64,000 bases of DNA from Micromussa lordhowensis. Taxonomy: Eukaryota > Cnidaria > Anthozoa > Scleractinia > Lobophylliidae. Shown here one piece after another: positions 11,031-22,539 of this stretch. The stretch is from contig OZ026601.1 of the NCBI GenBank assembly GCA_964020085.1, positions 24,297,414 to 24,361,413 on the forward strand, given 5' to 3'. The notes below the pieces were generated by a model. The model did no database searches and was not told where the DNA came from. It saw nothing but the letters and a program-made list of their open reading frames with translations. The position numbers and the translations under genes are program-made. Each line of letters starts with the position of its first letter. The stretch's first letter is position 1.

Positions 11031-11699
11031 TGTTTGGAAAGTGAAGAAATGGGAAAACATTTTCTTTGCTGTATTTTAGGATTTGTTGAAACTTAGTGCT
11101 AGTGCTATAAGATATATGTATAGTACGTCAAATGATTCATTTGTAGAATAGGGAATATTGTTTATGTACTTAAAAATTATTTTCTTTATTTGAAAGCGTA
11201 AGAACAACTAATTGATGAAAAACATTGTAATATCATTGAAATGAATAAGATTTAATAAACTGTTGAAAATTCTTCATTTCTGTTGTGGAATAATGTACAG
11301 GCTGGCGATGATCAATTCATGAAACGGAAAAATTTAGACATCTTTGCCTGAACTAAGGCGCACAATGGTATGTACAAAACAGTGAACAGACTAGCGTGTA
11401 ATGAGTTAAGTACTAAAAATATCTAAGGAGGAATAAACCCATGCATCGAGCTCCAGTAACATAAGCTCGTTCACAAAGCTGCAAGAAACATGAGAATTTC
11501 TCTGGACAAGTTTATAGCTTTTTCAAGGTAAAGCTACGGCATTTCCGTAGAAAAACGTAGAAGGAGAAATATGACAGCTGTGATAAGAATAAACCTACTG
11601 TACTCACCAGGAGCTCTAATCAGTAATACCCAAACCCGGCTTCACACTACAGAATGAGTAGGCAAGACATTCACAGTAAATTTCAGAATTTGGATTAAC

Positions 11700-11815
11700 A
11701 ATACACTTTTTTATTTTCTTTATTTTTTTTTTCTTTCTTTTTTTCTCCTTTCTTCCTTTCTTCCTTTTCTTTTTTTCCTTGATGGTCTTTCCTTTCTTTC
11801 CTCTTTTTTATTACT
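11700..11815. repeat. Pyrimidine-rich low-complexity tract
   Basis: Almost only T and C, with CTTTCTTTC and CTTCCTTTC words, so the other strand is a polypurine run. Confidence 0.8.
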
Positions 11816-12632
11816 CTTTACCATTTCTTTTCTTATATCAAAGACAGAGAAACAAATACCAAATAAATTTTCTGGAATCTATTTACCACTGTGACTAATT
11901 AAAATCATTTAACCGAATGGAATAATCTCTTTTTTAGTATATAGTAGACTAAAGCAAAAGATGCAAACAATCTGTTACTGCAAAAAATAGTTTAATATTA
12001 CTGTTGTTGCTTTCTCCCTAATTCAACACTCAACACAATCCCAAAATCAATCGAGAAATTCTAATTACAATTGTTACATCTAATCTTCAAAAACATTTTT
12101 ATCCTAGCAGTTTCTTTATGTAAATTTTTCGAAATTGTGCATTTAGACAATTACTTAACATAGACCAAGCTTTAAAAATAAATTGATTGTTCTTGATATT
12201 ACAAAAGAAATATTAACATAAAACTTTTAGTCTGAAAAATTAAACATCAAGAGTAAAAAAATTTGTCCACTATTCATTGTTACAGTGCAAAGAAAAACTT
12301 TTCTCACAGTTTATATGATAATTAAAAGAAAATATTTTCCAAAACATTACCTTGTATAGTTTGTTAACATTTTAAGAGTTTGAAGATATATACTAACCAA
12401 ACAATCTCCAACAACGTCGCTACTATGTCCTTACTTTTCCAATAACAAAATGAACATTCTGTAACACAAAAATATTAACAAATTAATAAAGTTTATCACC
12501 GTATGCTATACCACCTTATACTTTTGAAATAATTAATACCAATCATCATCATCATTGTCATCATAATAATCATCATCATAAACGTTATAATAACCTAACA
12601 AAATACTTACTCAACTCAACGTATATATACAC

Positions 12633-12670
12633 TGGAACACAGGGAGCTAATTATTTAGCTCCCCGTGTTC
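12633..12670. repeat. Hairpin with 16-bp arms
   Basis: GAACACAGGGAGCTAA and TTAGCTCCCCGTGTTC are reverse complements with one mismatch around a four-base loop. Probably the centre of a decayed MITE. Confidence 0.6.
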
Positions 12671-13059
12671 GACCGGACACCTTTCTGTGGGTCTGTAAAA
12701 AACAGAAAAAATTATTACATTTGAAGAATCCAGTTCAATTGTGTAGTGAAATGTTTTCAACTGAATATCGTGATACAGTGTCACTTATCATATTAAGTGG
12801 AAGCTACTGTTAAGTAATGTTCCACATTCTCCGTGTTTGTCCTGTTCCTTGGTTTCTTTCCTAAAATTTTTTGGAATTCTTCTGAAGTATACAACTTTGC
12901 ATACTAGAAGCGGTTTAGAAACTAGTATAATCAAGAATCGGCCGAAAAATAAAAACTTTAGAGTATTGATGTTTTCTTACCTCTGCTACATGCGCAAGTC
13001 ACTTTGTTTGTAACGCACAATTAAGTTTATGACTGAAAGATTTAATGTACTGACCTAAA

Positions 13060-13830
13060 ATTTTGCACACGATAACGATTGAAGGTTGTAAACATGTTCT
13101 ATAAATTTTGTAATGAAAGGTTAAGAAATGAGGAAGAAACACCATTGTGAAATTTTAAAGAGAATGTATGGAAATTTTACGATCTTCAAAGCATGCGCAG
13201 TAATTGTCGTTAAACAGTAAAGACTTATCTCTTTATCCAACAGTAAAATATGTTGTATACTGTATAAATTTCAAACCGTCTTTCAATTGCTTTATGATTC
13301 ACGAAGTTATGGCTACACGAAAATATGAAGAAATGTATGAGAAAATGTAGCACATGCGCAGTAGTGAACAATACAACATACGCACTTGAAACTCTGAACA
13401 CTGAAACCTATGACATACGTTAACAAATTGTATAAATTTCGTGTTAAAAGGTTAAAAAGTTCAGAAAATACAGTAGTACAAAATTTTAAAGAGAATGTAT
13501 GGGAATTTTACGATATTTAGAGCATGCGCAGAACTTTGTAAAAGACAGTACAGAGTTATCTCTTTATTCAGTAGCACGATATGTTAAATACTTTCTAAAC
13601 TTCAAACCGTCTTCCAATTGCTTTACGATTGGCCAAATTATGGCTAGCAGAAAATAAGAAGAAATGTATGGGAAAATGTACCATAAGCGCAGTATGGAAC
13701 AATACAAGGTACCGGCATGAAATTTTGCACACTGAAACCTATGACATATGTAAACAACTTGTATAAGTTTCGTGGTGAAAGGTTAAATACAAGTACCAGA
13801 AAATTACCAAATGGACACAAAAGTGATCAT
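13060..13830. repeat. Tandem repeat, period about 330 bp, about 2.3 copies
   Basis: Matching landmarks are AAAGAGAATGTATGG at 13157 and 13488, CATGCGCAGTA-type words near 13193, 13363 and 13525, and ACACTGAAACCTATGACATA at about 13399 and 13728. A further AATGTATGGGAAATTT near 13960 may be a fragment. No coding sequence. Confidence 0.7.
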
Positions 13831-14170
13831 AACATGAAGTAGTTACTTAACCTAGGGTGCTTATTGATATTTTAGAATACTGTGCTTAATTCCAGATGCA
13901 TTGATACCAGTTTTGTATAGAAACAACAAAGTTGAAAAACCGATCAAAAATTAGAGACAATGTATGGGAAATTTGGACCTATGACGATCGTTAAAAGGCA
14001 AACACGTCACTCCGAAGATGTATTATTTACACACATCATGTATAACGTTAAGATCAATAGTCTAAAGCATAATACAGCCAAGTTCTCTTGTGTCAAAAGT
14101 TACTATATACATAATGTACATAAGGCATACGCAAAAAGGCTTAAACAAGGAACACCAGTAGTATTACCAT

Positions 14171-15242
14171 AGTATATGTGACCTTCCGCGGGAAAACGTA
14201 CACTAACACTTTTCCATTAAACGGTATAGAGCGTTTGTTAACCATTCAGTTGCCGTTTAAACGGTTTAAGAAATCGTTAGGAGCCTTAAAAAAACCGTGA
14301 GAATTTTTTTCTTCCCGTTCAAAACATTAAAAAAATCGTTTAAAACGTTTTCACAAGTCGTTAGATGCATTAGAAAAATCGTTTAAAACGTTTTCACAAG
14401 TCGTTTAGAAGCGTTACTAAAATAGTTTAAAAACACTTTCACAAGTCGTTTACAAGCGTTAGAAAAATAGTTTGTTACATACCTTCTCCTTCTCCGCCAT
14501 CTTGAACGAGCGAACAACCGATCATTCCCAATCTCCTCTCAGTTGAACAGAAGCGAAGTCCCCACATTTCCCCCACCACAAGGGCAGAAATTTGTTGCAA
14601 AGTCCCCACAAAGTCCCCATATTCCCCCACATCAGCCCGGGGTCCCCCCCCTCGGGGAAGCCAATGACAAGTGCATAATTCATTTCCTGTCTGGAATGTT
14701 CAACTTTCGGTAAGTAATAAATGAAATTCACAACCTCAAATTGTTTTGGTGCATTTTTTTATCGGCTTATAACAGAAAAAGAATTTCGTACATTGAGTGT
14801 AAACCGTAGCAGTTGCAAGTTTGTCGGCTGTATTTTTAGCCTGGTTGATGTGCTTTGAAATATAAACACATGTTGCTTTCGAAATATAAACGTTTGAGAC
14901 CGAGACTATCTTTTTAAATACTTTGAGAAGCGTTTAATGTTTTTACAAGCCGTTCAGAAAATCAACACAATATTTTTGTAAACGTTAGAAATTCTCGCTT
15001 TTATCCATTAAAAGCGTTAACCAAACTTTTTTAACCTTTTGAAATAGCGTTCAGAAAATCCCCCCTATCCATTAAAACATTTTTGTAAACCATTAGAAAT
15101 TTTCGCTCACCCGTTAAAAGCGTTTCCCAAGCAGTTTGAACGTTTTGAAAGAGCATTTGTTAACCATTTGTTAGCCGTTAGTTTTTGCCTGTTTAACGGA
15201 AAAGCGTTAGTGTACATTTTCCTGTGGAAGGCCACATATACT
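14171..15242. mobile_element. TIR element with subterminal GTTT repeats, about 1.07 kb, non-coding
   Basis: The ends match as inverted repeats of about 51 bp. The left end starts AGTATATGTGACCTTCCGCG. The right end read backwards starts AGTATATGTGGCCTTCCACA, and both continue GTACACTAACRCTTTTCC. Inside, the words TCGTTTAAAACGTTTTCACA and AGCGTTTGTTAACC are repeated near both ends in opposite orientation. No transposase is present, so it would be non-autonomous. No clear target duplication was seen. Confidence 0.7.
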
Positions 15243-15255
15243 GATAGTATATTCA

Positions 15256-16093
15256 TTAACTAGCTTGTGGCAGCCAAGCGTTCATTGCGACGTTGCTGGG
15301 TAAAGCTGGAGGATCAGCAAGAGAATACAATTTGTCTAGACAAATGTTTAGTGTTTCCTCGAGCGGCACAGTTGTAAATAGGGAGGAGACATCTAAAGAG
15401 CACATTATTCCATTGTTATGCTTGTGCTTTTTGGCCCAATCTGTGAAGCTGCAAGAGTCTTTGACAGTGTATTGGTTGGTCGAGATTGGCTGAAGTATAG
15501 AAACAAGGTTAGCGAGATTGTAGTTATAGGTGTTAACCGATGAAACGATAGGGCGGAAAGGACTTTGGGAAGGCCATATAAAATGCCAGGAGAAGATCCA
15601 CTCGGATTTTGTAGAAAGTTGCATCATCAATAACTTTATCCTTTCTCAGTTTCCGAAGATAAGTTGACAGGCTTTCTTCCCTGGATTTAGTTGGATTGTG
15701 TTGTAACTCTTTAAATTTGGTGGTGTCACAAATCAAGTGTTTCATTTTGTTAAGATAATCAAGTCTGCTAATTATTACAACACCATTTCCTTTGTCCGGT
15801 TTTGTGATGATAATGCTGTCATCATTGCGTAAATCAATTAATGCTTTCCATTCGTCTTTGCTCAGAATGTTCTTTTGCTTTGAAAAGTCATATGAGTAAA
15901 TGTAGCTATAAGATGTATTCTTTAATTTAGTTTTGAGTTGATCGTGGTTTTCGTTGGTTAACGGAAGATTGAGCTTAATTAAATCAGGATAAAGCAATTC
16001 AAAGGAACATTTAACAGCATATTTGTCAACATCTTTAAGAGGAAGACAGAACCATAAACCACGTGCCAGGACACTCTTCTCAGTTTCAGTCAA
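15256..16093 (-). pseudogene. Penelope-like retroelement RT fragment, frameshifted
   Basis: The piece 16093-15533 carries the amino part of the RT region (ITKPDKGNGVVIISRLDY). The piece 15630-15256 continues in another frame with FRPIVSSVNTYNYNLA and the palm motif LDVSSLFTTVPLEETL, the Penelope-type version of motif A. The two frames meet around 15590, so at least one frameshift is present. The rest of the RT and the GIY-YIG endonuclease are missing. The fragment ends beside the 14.2-15.2 kb TIR element. Confidence 0.75.
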
Positions 16094-16379
16094 AGCACGA
16101 TGAGAATAGTTTTTTTTTTCTTTAATTGCTATTGCTTTACTTAAACCACTTACAATGCGGCACTTACATTTCCTACATTACATATACTTACATTACCTAC
16201 ATTACATACATAAATAAAGATACTTACTTACATTATGTTACATTACAGTGCCTAACACTACTCTTGAAAAAAAAAAGGTTTTACAGATTTTGTTTTATTT
16301 TAAAATATTATATATTTATTATACTGCTATTTTTATAGTTTTCAGTTTCAGTTCTTACGTCACTTAAATTTTCTCTCTT
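16094..16379. repeat. AT-rich spacer with TTACATTACC-type repeats
   Basis: Between the Penelope-like fragment and the LINE 3' end, TTACATTACCTACATTACAT-type words repeat from about 16160 to 16250. No gene. Confidence 0.5.
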
Positions 16380-16575
16380 TTTAGGCACACACACACTTAA
16401 ATACATGTACCCGTAAAATACACTCATTTACCTTTAGAGGCCTTACATTTAAGTAATTCTTTCTTAAGACTGGTTCAGATGAATTTTCCAAAGAGATTGA
16501 AGAAAGTTATTTTAAATTTGCCAATGTTGTTCTCTCCACACCTTAAAGAGGAATGAAAAAAAGAAAGAAAAAAAA

Positions 16576-19500
16576 TCAGAGATCGTTTTCACGTATAAAG
16601 GCTCCCCATTTTGCATTAAATTTCTCTAAATTTCCACTTTGAAAAGCATAGCGTCTCTCCACTTCTAAGCAGGTCAGAAAGTTCTGTATACAAAGAGCTG
16701 GTGATGGGAAAAGGCGCAATAATTTGGACCAGTGGATGTGATATCTGCAGATAAGGAGAAAGTGGTGGGACAAAATATTAGAAGCGTTATCAACAAAACC
16801 TAAGCAGGATTGAAAAGAGAAAACATAATTTGGAAAACATGGCCTTTTGCTCATCCACTGTTTTATTCCATTCCAAAAAGCTTGAACAAAAATACATTCC
16901 CAGAACAAATGCATCATAGTTTCCGGGTGTTCTTTGCAGAAACTGCATAGATTGTCAGATGTAATACCAACTTTGAATAAATAGCTGTTTGTAGCTATTC
17001 TTCTATGAAGGAATTTAAACTGGAAGGTTCGCAATTTGGATTCGCGGGTGCACAAGAAAGCTAAACCGTATGTGCTACGCCAGTCTATATAGTCCACAGA
17101 TTGACAGTTGCAGTCTGAGAGCCATTTACTTTGACTTTTAAATGGAATAGACGCAATTTGCTTGATAAGCATTTTATAGGCTAACTTGCAAAACTCCGTT
17201 GAAGCCAGCAGATTATCTAAGTCTTTTACAGTGTTTGTCACTGCCTGAGTGCAGGCACAAATTGATTTCATTTTGGAGACTGCGCTTACAACGCTTTGGT
17301 ACTGGAGGAAATTAGTTTTAACAGAAAATTTTTTCTTAAAAGCATCAAAAGTTAAAAAATGAAAGTTTTCATCAAGTAGATCGTTTTGAAAATTAATACC
17401 CGCCTTATACCAGTTTTTATAGTAAATAGGCTTGTTATCAATTCGCACGAGAGAGTTATACCAGACTGGGATATTAGAAAAATCAGAAGGCTGCTTTTTG
17501 AAATTGAGACACGACCAAATTTCAATCAGTTCTTTGGTAAAAGGATCATCTATTTCCAGCGAGGCAGCATCGTTGACATTTAAGTTACCAGAAATAAGCA
17601 GGTTAGCATTATACTTTGCGAGAAAGAAATCCAGAAAGAGTTTCCATTTCCCTTTGTTACTTGAGTCTAAGTACTTTTGAATCCATTTCGCTTTCAGGGC
17701 GCGGTTGAAAATTTGAATGTCCAACATTTTAAGTCTGCCAGATGCGTAATCATTGACCATTTCTACTCGTTTAATTTTGTCCCGTTTGCCATCCCATAAA
17801 AATTGGAACAGGAGATTATTTATGTCTTTCAGGTGTCCACTCGATGTAGGGAGTGGAGACATAATATAAACTAACTGCGAAGCTAGTAGGCTCTTAATGA
17901 CCACTATTTTCCCGAGAAGCGTTAGTCTCCTAAACTGCCAATTTTCAATTGTTTTGGAAATGGTCTCCTTTTTTTCTTCGTAATTCAATGTTATAGATTC
18001 TTCTTGGATAGTAGAGAACCAGACTCCCAGAGCTTTAACTTTGTGGGAAGGCCACGAAATGTTCTGGTAGGCTGCTATTTTTCTTCTTTGAAAATGCATG
18101 GCACCAATCCAAAGTGCCTTTGTTTTCTCATAATTAATTCTAAGGCCGGAAATGGATGCGAAGGCATCTAGCAAACTGAAAGACTTTTGCATCGATTTCT
18201 CTGAACCGTCCAAGATTAATGTAGTATCATCTGCGTATTGACTTATTTTGCACTCCGAGTCTAAGACACAGATCCCCTTAATTTGATCACAGTTCCTAAT
18301 AGCATTACCTAGTATTTCCACACATAAAATAAAGAGATAAGGGGAAAGCGGGCATCCTTGCCTAACGCCTCTATTAAGCTGGAAGAATTCTGAGGACCAC
18401 CCATTATTCTGTATGCTGCTGGTAATGTCTGTATATAGTAACTTAATCCAAGTAATTAAGGGATCTCCGAAATTGTAGAAGCGAAGGGTTTTTTCTAAAA
18501 AATTCCATTCCAAGGTATCAAATGCCTTTTCAAAATCAATAAACAGTAACATACCCGGAACGTTCTGCTGTTCTGCGTAACTTATTACACTATTTAGTAG
18601 CCTGACATTTTCACCAATCGATCTGCCTTTGAGAAAACCAGTTTGATCATTGTTTATTATATCAGGCAAAACCCTTTTCATTCTCGTCGCAACAGCTTCC
18701 GCTGCAATCTTGTAATCACAGTTCAATAGACTTATAGGTCTCCAGTTTTTTAAGAACTGCTGAGGTTTGTTTTTCTTCGGAATCAAAGTTATTAAACCTC
18801 TTCGTTGTGAAATGGAGAGATGGTCTTTAGAAAAGGACGAATTCAGAGATGCAAGTAAATGCGTTGACACGTCGTTCCAAAAAACTTTATAGAATTCTGC
18901 TGGGAGGCCGTCTGTCCCAGGGGACTTACCCATCTCCATTGTCTTGAGGCTTTCAAAACATTCCGCTGCTGACAGCTCTCCTTCGCAAGATAATTTTTGA
19001 TCATCAGTTAGTTTTGTCTCGCTATTTTCGGGAAAGAAAATGTCATCATACTCATTTGAAAGTTCCTTGTCTGTAATAGAAGAGTAAAGGGATTCGTAAA
19101 ATTGTTTGGCCTCCTGCAAGATTTCTACATCCGTAGAGATCCTTTTACAATCGTCAGTAACAAGGTTTCTGATAGTTTTACTATTGAAATGTCGCTTTTC
19201 TAGACTGTGGAAATATTTTGTATTCCTTTCTCCCTCATTATACCATTTTACTTTTGATCTTATTATTGCCCCTTGAGTTTTATAGCCAATGATTTCTTCT
19301 ATTTGCTGTTTCTTTATTCGCAATTCAGTGTGCAGAATTTCTTTATGTGGTTCTGAGGGGTTGTTTTCCTCAAGTTTTATTTCGAGTGCAAGGACTTCTT
19401 TCTCTAAAAAATATTCTTTTTGTTTGAGGCGTGACTTTTTCTCTTTTGCATACTGGATTGAGGTCGCTCTAATTTGCATCTTGATAACGTCCCACAAAAG

Positions 19501-19662
19501 AATTTCGTCAACTTCGTTCTGACCTTCATACTCCTTTGAGACGTCAGTAATTGTTTTCCTGATTAGGTTTATATATTCGCTTTCGGTTAGAAGGTGCGTA
19601 TTAAGTTTCCAAAAACCTGGTCCTCTGGTGTTGGTAACGGTGTTGATACGGAGTGTAATCAT
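16576..19662 (-). CDS. LINE ORF2, RT and zinc-finger part, 1028 codons open
   Basis: Reverse transcriptase of a Tx1/L1-type LINE, which would copy its own RNA at a nicked target. Seen in order: a junction segment GPGFWKLN (residues 14-21); RT palm motifs FIDFEKAFD (374-382), RQGCPLSP (about 434-441) and YADDT (about 476-480); and a C-terminal zf-RVT module near residues 900-960 with LCSFCKEHPETMMHLFWEC. All RT catalytic aspartates are present and the frame is uninterrupted for 3 kb. The listed start is only the first Met of this frame; the true protein began in the endonuclease region upstream, which is broken. Confidence 0.9.
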   Translation of the reverse strand: MITLRINTVTNTRGPGFWKLNTHLLTESEYINLIRKTITDVSKEYEGQNEVDEILLWDVIKMQIRATSIQYAKEKKSRLKQKEYFLEKEVLALEIKLEENNPSEPHKEILHTELRIKKQQIEEIIGYKTQGAIIRSKVKWYNEGERNTKYFHSLEKRHFNSKTIRNLVTDDCKRISTDVEILQEAKQFYESLYSSITDKELSNEYDDIFFPENSETKLTDDQKLSCEGELSAAECFESLKTMEMGKSPGTDGLPAEFYKVFWNDVSTHLLASLNSSFSKDHLSISQRRGLITLIPKKNKPQQFLKNWRPISLLNCDYKIAAEAVATRMKRVLPDIINNDQTGFLKGRSIGENVRLLNSVISYAEQQNVPGMLLFIDFEKAFDTLEWNFLEKTLRFYNFGDPLITWIKLLYTDITSSIQNNGWSSEFFQLNRGVRQGCPLSPYLFILCVEILGNAIRNCDQIKGICVLDSECKISQYADDTTLILDGSEKSMQKSFSLLDAFASISGLRINYEKTKALWIGAMHFQRRKIAAYQNISWPSHKVKALGVWFSTIQEESITLNYEEKKETISKTIENWQFRRLTLLGKIVVIKSLLASQLVYIMSPLPTSSGHLKDINNLLFQFLWDGKRDKIKRVEMVNDYASGRLKMLDIQIFNRALKAKWIQKYLDSSNKGKWKLFLDFFLAKYNANLLISGNLNVNDAASLEIDDPFTKELIEIWSCLNFKKQPSDFSNIPVWYNSLVRIDNKPIYYKNWYKAGINFQNDLLDENFHFLTFDAFKKKFSVKTNFLQYQSVVSAVSKMKSICACTQAVTNTVKDLDNLLASTEFCKLAYKMLIKQIASIPFKSQSKWLSDCNCQSVDYIDWRSTYGLAFLCTRESKLRTFQFKFLHRRIATNSYLFKVGITSDNLCSFCKEHPETMMHLFWECIFVQAFWNGIKQWMSKRPCFPNYVFSFQSCLGFVDNASNILSHHFLLICRYHIHWSKLLRLFPSPALCIQNFLTCLEVERRYAFQSGNLEKFNAKWGAFIRENDL

Positions 19663-20370
19663 TGAATGGTCAGTTCGGTAACCAGGAAGAATCTCAGCAT
19701 TGCTAGTAGCTGGGCAGAGGGTGTTGCTAATAAGGAAAAAGTCTATACGGCATTGAATTTCTGTTTTTTTCCTCCTCCACGTAAAACGCGTGGCATCTGG
19801 GTTGAGAACACGCCAAATGTCAGTCAGTTCAAAATTTTCCTTTAAGACCTCTACTTCATCTCTCGACTTTAAATGAGTAGTGGGAATGCCGCCTTTTTTA
19901 TCTTTATGTATGTCGCAAACTAAATTAAAATCGCCGCCAAAAATTATGAAATCACAGTCAAAAGAAGAAAATTTTTCACGAACATTTGGAAAAAAGTGGG
20001 CTCATCCTTGTTAGGCGCATAGATGTTTACAAGTGTCACCGTTTTATCTTGAATTTTTATGTCAGCTATTATAAATCGTCCCTCGGGATCAACGAAGTAT
20101 TTCAAAATTTGAAAATGGAAATTGTTGTTGAAAAGTATGCCAACACCTGCTCTGGAGCTAGAAAGATTTGTAAAAATAGTTGAGTACCCATTCGGATTGC
20201 CAACAGATTTCTGTTTCTCTTGTGCTATGTACCTCTTGTAAGAAATAAATAGAGAAATTCTTTTTTTTCAACCATAAAAAAGTTTCTCTTCTCTTTTGAT
20301 TATTTGACAAACCTCTTACATTTAGGGAGCAAACTGTTATATCGTCACCTGGCATTAATTTTTGTGACAT
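19663..20370 (-). pseudogene. LINE ORF2 endonuclease region, broken
   Basis: The minus strand from 20370 encodes the start of an APE-type endonuclease (ITVCSLNVRGLSNNQKRR, then YFLQEVHS) and then, in other frames, SSSRAGVGILFNNNF and VTLVNIYAPNKDE. Frame changes and stops separate these from the RT frame at 19662. The element is therefore probably not active despite its clean RT. Confidence 0.8.
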
Positions 20371-20712
20371 AGAGAAAGAGAGGTGATAAATTTCCCTCGT
20401 TTAAGGTGCGGAAGGAACAATTACACACTAGCTGAAAAATGTTGTAAATAGTAGGCCTAGAGCGGAACGAAGATAATAGCGAAATTGTAGAATACGGGTT
20501 ATAAGCATTTAAAATTACACACACATACGGACACATATACTGACAGATAAACAAATTATAAAAAAGCATTTGCCGGGGATTAGCGTTCAGATCCTAGCTT
20601 GAGTTTGAGCTCGAGAGCTCCGTCGGTTGTAAATTAGAAATACGCGTACGAGATATTATGTTACGTAAATGTCACTATATGTCATAGTATTGAAAGGGCC
20701 AAAAGGATACTT
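20371..20712. other. Spacer between LINE ORF1 tail and ORF2
   Basis: Inter-ORF sequence of the minus-strand LINE. No protein supported. Confidence 0.4.
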
Positions 20713-20843
20713 TTACACTGATTCGCCGGGTGCAATGTACTTTCCATTGACAAACAGTTTATCCGGATGAGCTTTACTGAAGAAGGCGGTGAAGCCCTTT
20801 TCTCTTGCTTCATGAAGCTTCTTTATTGTCCCTTCCGTGAGTC
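20713..20843 (-). pseudogene. LINE ORF1 C-terminal tail
   Basis: The frame TIKKLHEAREKGFTAFFSKA followed by HPDKLFVNGKYIAPGE and a stop at 20713 looks like the tail of a LINE ORF1 (FF-x-AHPDKL-x-VNGK). It lies 340 bp before ORF2 on the same strand, as expected. The upstream side is lost. Confidence 0.5.
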
Positions 20844-20896
20844 ATATAATGGCTTGTTATTAAATTGTTTTTAATCACGGTACAAATCATAGCAAA

Positions 20897-22535
20897 GGGA
20901 CCATGATACTTTTCCATCCCAATTTAAATTTCAAGATTGAAAAACAAATTACCGACAAAAACGGTAGATGCATAATTTTAGACGGGATGTTTGCAGATGC
21001 ACGACTTGTACTCGTAAACATTTACGCACCAAATGACGTCCATCAATAAGTCTTGTTTTTTAAGGAACTTCAGCATCAACTCAAAGATTATGCAGAAGAA
21101 ACAATAATCATAGGTGGTGACTTTAATTGTACGTTGACTGACATAGATAAGAAGGGGGGCAATCCGTTCTCCCGGAAAATACCTGTAATTCAAGAAATTA
21201 ATAAATTATGTAATATGTACAAGTTAACTGACATATGGAGGCAGAGAAACCCAAACGAAGAGAAGTTTACGTGGAGAAATAAGTCTTTTAAAATACAATG
21301 TCGTCTTGACTATTTTCTAATTTCCAGACAGCTTATGAACCTGACCAACAAATGCACAATCTTTTTTGCTCCTGAAACAGACCACTCTGCAATTTTTATT
21401 CATCTCAAAAGTGCAGAACTCAAACAAAAAAAGGGCCCGGGTTTTTGGAAATTTAATCAGTCACTCCTCCACGACGAAACTTACGTGTACTCGCTGCGTG
21501 CGGAAATCGAAAATTTCAAGCAAAAGTACGTTGACGTCGAAGATTTAAATCTGAGATGGGATCTGATTAAAATGGAGATTAGAGGTTTTACCGTGAAATA
21601 TTCCAAAAACAAATCTAGAGAAAGAAAATCCACGGAAACCAAACTCCAGAACCGCATTAATGAGCTGTTCAAAAGAGCTGAAACAGAACCAAATAACAAA
21701 CATATAATTTGCGAAATTCAAAGCATCAGACTACGCCTAAAGAAGATTATGCAATGCAAGACAAAAGGTGCAATTCTAAGAAGTAAGGTGAGGTGGTACG
21801 AAGAGGGGGAACGCAACACCCGTTACTTCTATAACCTTGAGAAAAGAAATTATGAAAAAAAGACAATTGCAAAATTGAAACGCTCAAATGGCACCGTCAC
21901 AAATGATCAATTTGAGATTCTGCGAGAGCAAATGGAATATTATGAAGCCCTTTATACTTCGGCCACGCACTCTGAAAACTCAAACAACGCCGTTCCCGCT
22001 TTCTTTGAATACATTACCCCTCTTGAGATTACGGACCAGCAAATGTGTGAAGGAAAAGTCTCCGCTGATGAATGTCTAAAAGCCTTAAATGATTTCCAGA
22101 ACGAAAAATCGCCTGAAACGGATGGTTTCCTGGCAGAATTTTATAATTTTTTTTGGAAAGAATTACATCTTGACATGATAAAAAGTTTTAATTTTGCTTT
22201 TGACACAGGCAATTTATCAATTTCTCAAAGAAGAGGGATTATTACACTCATCCCGAAACCAAATAAAGACACCACATCGCTGGAGAATCTCAGACCAATC
22301 TCTCTTCTTAACGTTGACTACAAAATTCTGACAAAAACAATTGCGAGGAGGTTAGAAAAGGTTCTTCCAAAAATTATCAACCCTGACCAAACCGGTCACG
22401 TTAAAGGCCGCTATATTGGTGAAAATGTTCGTTTAATTTTAGATATAATGTCATATACAGACAAGACAAAAGTGCCAGGAGTTGCGCTCTTTATTGATTT
22501 TAGAAAAGCTTTCGACACTATCGAATGGGATTTCC
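20897..22535 (+). pseudogene. Second Tx1/L1-like LINE fragment, both ends missing
   Basis: The plus strand encodes an endonuclease piece (LVLVNIYAPND), an in-frame TAA at 21047-21049, then a long open stretch. That stretch holds the IGGDFNCTL and DHSAIF endonuclease motifs, the GPGFWKFNQ junction and RT up to LFIDFRKAFDT. It stops inside the palm at about 22535, before the YADD motif, and unrelated sequence follows. It is the same family as the minus-strand LINE but clearly diverged, so it is a separate insertion. Confidence 0.85.
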
Positions 22536-22539
22536 TTAT

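Larger units (their letters stand above)
10663..13059. other. AT-rich intergenic sequence, no gene seen
   Basis: No gene is supported. It holds a tandem duplication (10925-11030), a pyrimidine tract (11700-11815), a CAT-rich microsatellite (about 12545-12585) and a hairpin (12633-12670). The first four hundred bases might contain 5' exons of the coiled-coil gene, but none could be chosen. Confidence 0.5.
16380..20843 (-). mobile_element. Tx1/L1-like LINE, nearly full length
   Basis: Reading on the minus strand, an ORF1 tail (20843-20713), an endonuclease region (20370-19663) and a long RT-containing frame (19662-16576) are followed by an A-rich 3' end near 16560. That order is standard for two-ORF L1-type elements. 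The 5' part of ORF1 is absent because an opposed LINE fragment begins at about 20897. Confidence 0.8.
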
